A stretch of 6,222 bases of DNA from Candidatus Hydrogenedentota bacterium. GTDB lineage: Bacteria > Hydrogenedentota > Hydrogenedentia > Hydrogenedentales > SLHB01. Each line of letters starts with the position of its first letter. The stretch's first letter is position 1. Of the stretch, positions 5,694-6,222 are shown piece after piece. The DNA is taken from contig JAHDWY010000287.1 in NCBI GenBank assembly GCA_023384315.1, positions 1 to 6,222 on the forward strand, read 5' to 3'. The notes beneath the pieces are model-generated. The model searched no databases, was not told the origin of the DNA, and saw only the letters and a list, made by a program, of their open reading frames with translations. The translations under genes were made by a program, and so were the position numbers.

Positions 5694-6222
5694 CTACGCG
5701 CGCTCGCAGGTGACGCCGGTCAAGGACAACACGAAGTCTGGTCCGAAAGCCGTCGACGGTGTATATGCGCCCGGCGGCACCGCGCCGCGTGCCACCTGCT
5801 CCGCAGCGGTCACGGCGGCTTCGGCGGTCAGCGTGTACCCTTCGGGCGTGCGCATGCGCATGGCGCAGGTATTGCCTGAACCGTCGCGCGCTTCGCCCCA
5901 CAGAAGCGTTTCGTCCGCGGTGCGTTCTTCGTCGGTCGGGCCTGAAACCGATTTCTCCACGCGGCGTTTCAGGAAGTCCTGAACAAGTCCCAGCCCCAGG
6001 ATCGGTCCCAGCTTGCCGAGGCGGCGCATCCACGCGATCTGTTTCTCGGGGATGCCCGCGTAGACCTCGATGTTCGGGATGCCGGTCGAGTAGTAGGCGG
6101 TGGACACGTCGCCCCAGGGGATTGCCACGGCCGTTTCGGGCCGGTCGCGGAACGGTATCGCGCGCGTCAGGCTGCCGGAAGGCACGCTAGCCAATTGTCC
6201 ATCGCGACGAACCCTGCATCCC
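5694..6222 (-). CDS. Saccharopine dehydrogenase/trans-acting enoyl reductase-like protein, C-terminal part (start outside window)
   Basis: Only the last 175 residues are in view; the frame is open through the right edge (first complete codons read GCRVRRDGQL), so the N-terminal Rossmann NAD(P)-binding domain must lie beyond it. The visible part carries the family's characteristic C-terminal block: VPSGSLTRAIPF, then IPWGDVSTAYYSTGIPNIEV, then the GLVQDFLKRRV segment, GPTDEER, LLWGEARDGSG, RTPEGYTLTAEA and finally TPSTAFGPDFVLSLTGV. This pattern is known from the saccharopine-dehydrogenase NADP-binding family (COG3268 type), which includes trans-acting enoyl reductases of lipid synthesis, but most bacterial members are uncharacterised. 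A role in lysine metabolism should not be assumed. The TAG stop is 143 bases before the next gene, with repeat copy 5 in between. A TTG at 6192-6194 is an internal codon, not the start. Confidence 0.85.
   Translation of the reverse strand, partial: GCRVRRDGQLASVPSGSLTRAIPFRDRPETAVAIPWGDVSTAYYSTGIPNIEVYAGIPEKQIAWMRRLGKLGPILGLGLVQDFLKRRVEKSVSGPTDEERTADETLLWGEARDGSGNTCAMRMRTPEGYTLTAEAAVTAAEQVARGAVPPGAYTPSTAFGPDFVLSLTGVTCERA

Noticed and set aside
5551..6033. A 161-residue in-frame upstream extension of the large protein
   Set aside because: It overlaps the oxidoreductase gene in another frame, is arginine-rich like an out-of-frame translation of GC-rich DNA, crosses a repeat, and puts the signal peptide in the middle of the chain.
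1711..6222. A single operon of all four genes
   Set aside because: All are on one strand, but gaps of 143-279 bases filled with hairpin repeats, a terminator candidate after the large gene and unrelated functions argue against co-transcription.

Overview
This window looks like part of a bacterial chromosome of moderately high GC. It holds three complete genes and one truncated gene, all on the minus strand. From right to left in transcription order they are: the C-terminal part of a saccharopine dehydrogenase/trans-acting enoyl reductase-like protein (5694 to the right edge); a large secreted three-part protein with a beta-lactamase-like serine hydrolase, a concanavalin-like domain and an FG-GAP/VCBS propeller (2497-5550); a TspO/MBR-family membrane protein (1711-2217); and a type II NADH dehydrogenase (167-1480). 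No rRNA, tRNA, CRISPR array, transposase or phage gene was seen.

The organism cannot be fixed from four genes. A secreted serine hydrolase fused to a lectin-like domain and a calcium-loop propeller with a rhamnogalacturonan-lyase-like tail, together with GC-rich intergenic palindromes, would fit an uncultured polysaccharide-degrading lineage such as Hydrogenedentota, Planctomycetota or Lentisphaerota. This is an inference from style only.

The genes do not form one tight operon. The gaps are 143, 279 and 230 bases, with 166 bases to the left edge, and every gap carries at least one copy of a dispersed palindromic repeat built on the core CCCCCTTCAAAGGGGG. There are six cores: two at 1-151, one at 1571-1714, two at 2270-2487 (facing each other) and one at 5631-5669. 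The longer copies share flanks and form a composite unit of roughly 140 bases. The copies on either side of tspO are inverted and nearly identical (73 of 79 aligned positions over the best part), so the TspO gene is bracketed like cargo between terminal inverted repeats. The outer end of the same unit holds a hairpin that, in the copy just after the large gene, is followed by six T's and probably serves as its terminator.

Functionally the four genes are not an obvious pathway. NDH-2 feeds electrons from NADH to quinone at the membrane; TspO is a tetrapyrrole/stress-linked membrane protein; the large protein is predicted to act outside the cytoplasmic membrane; the partial gene encodes a cytoplasmic or membrane-associated Rossmann oxidoreductase. 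The most interesting points are the repeat architecture and the domain fusion with altered active-site motifs.
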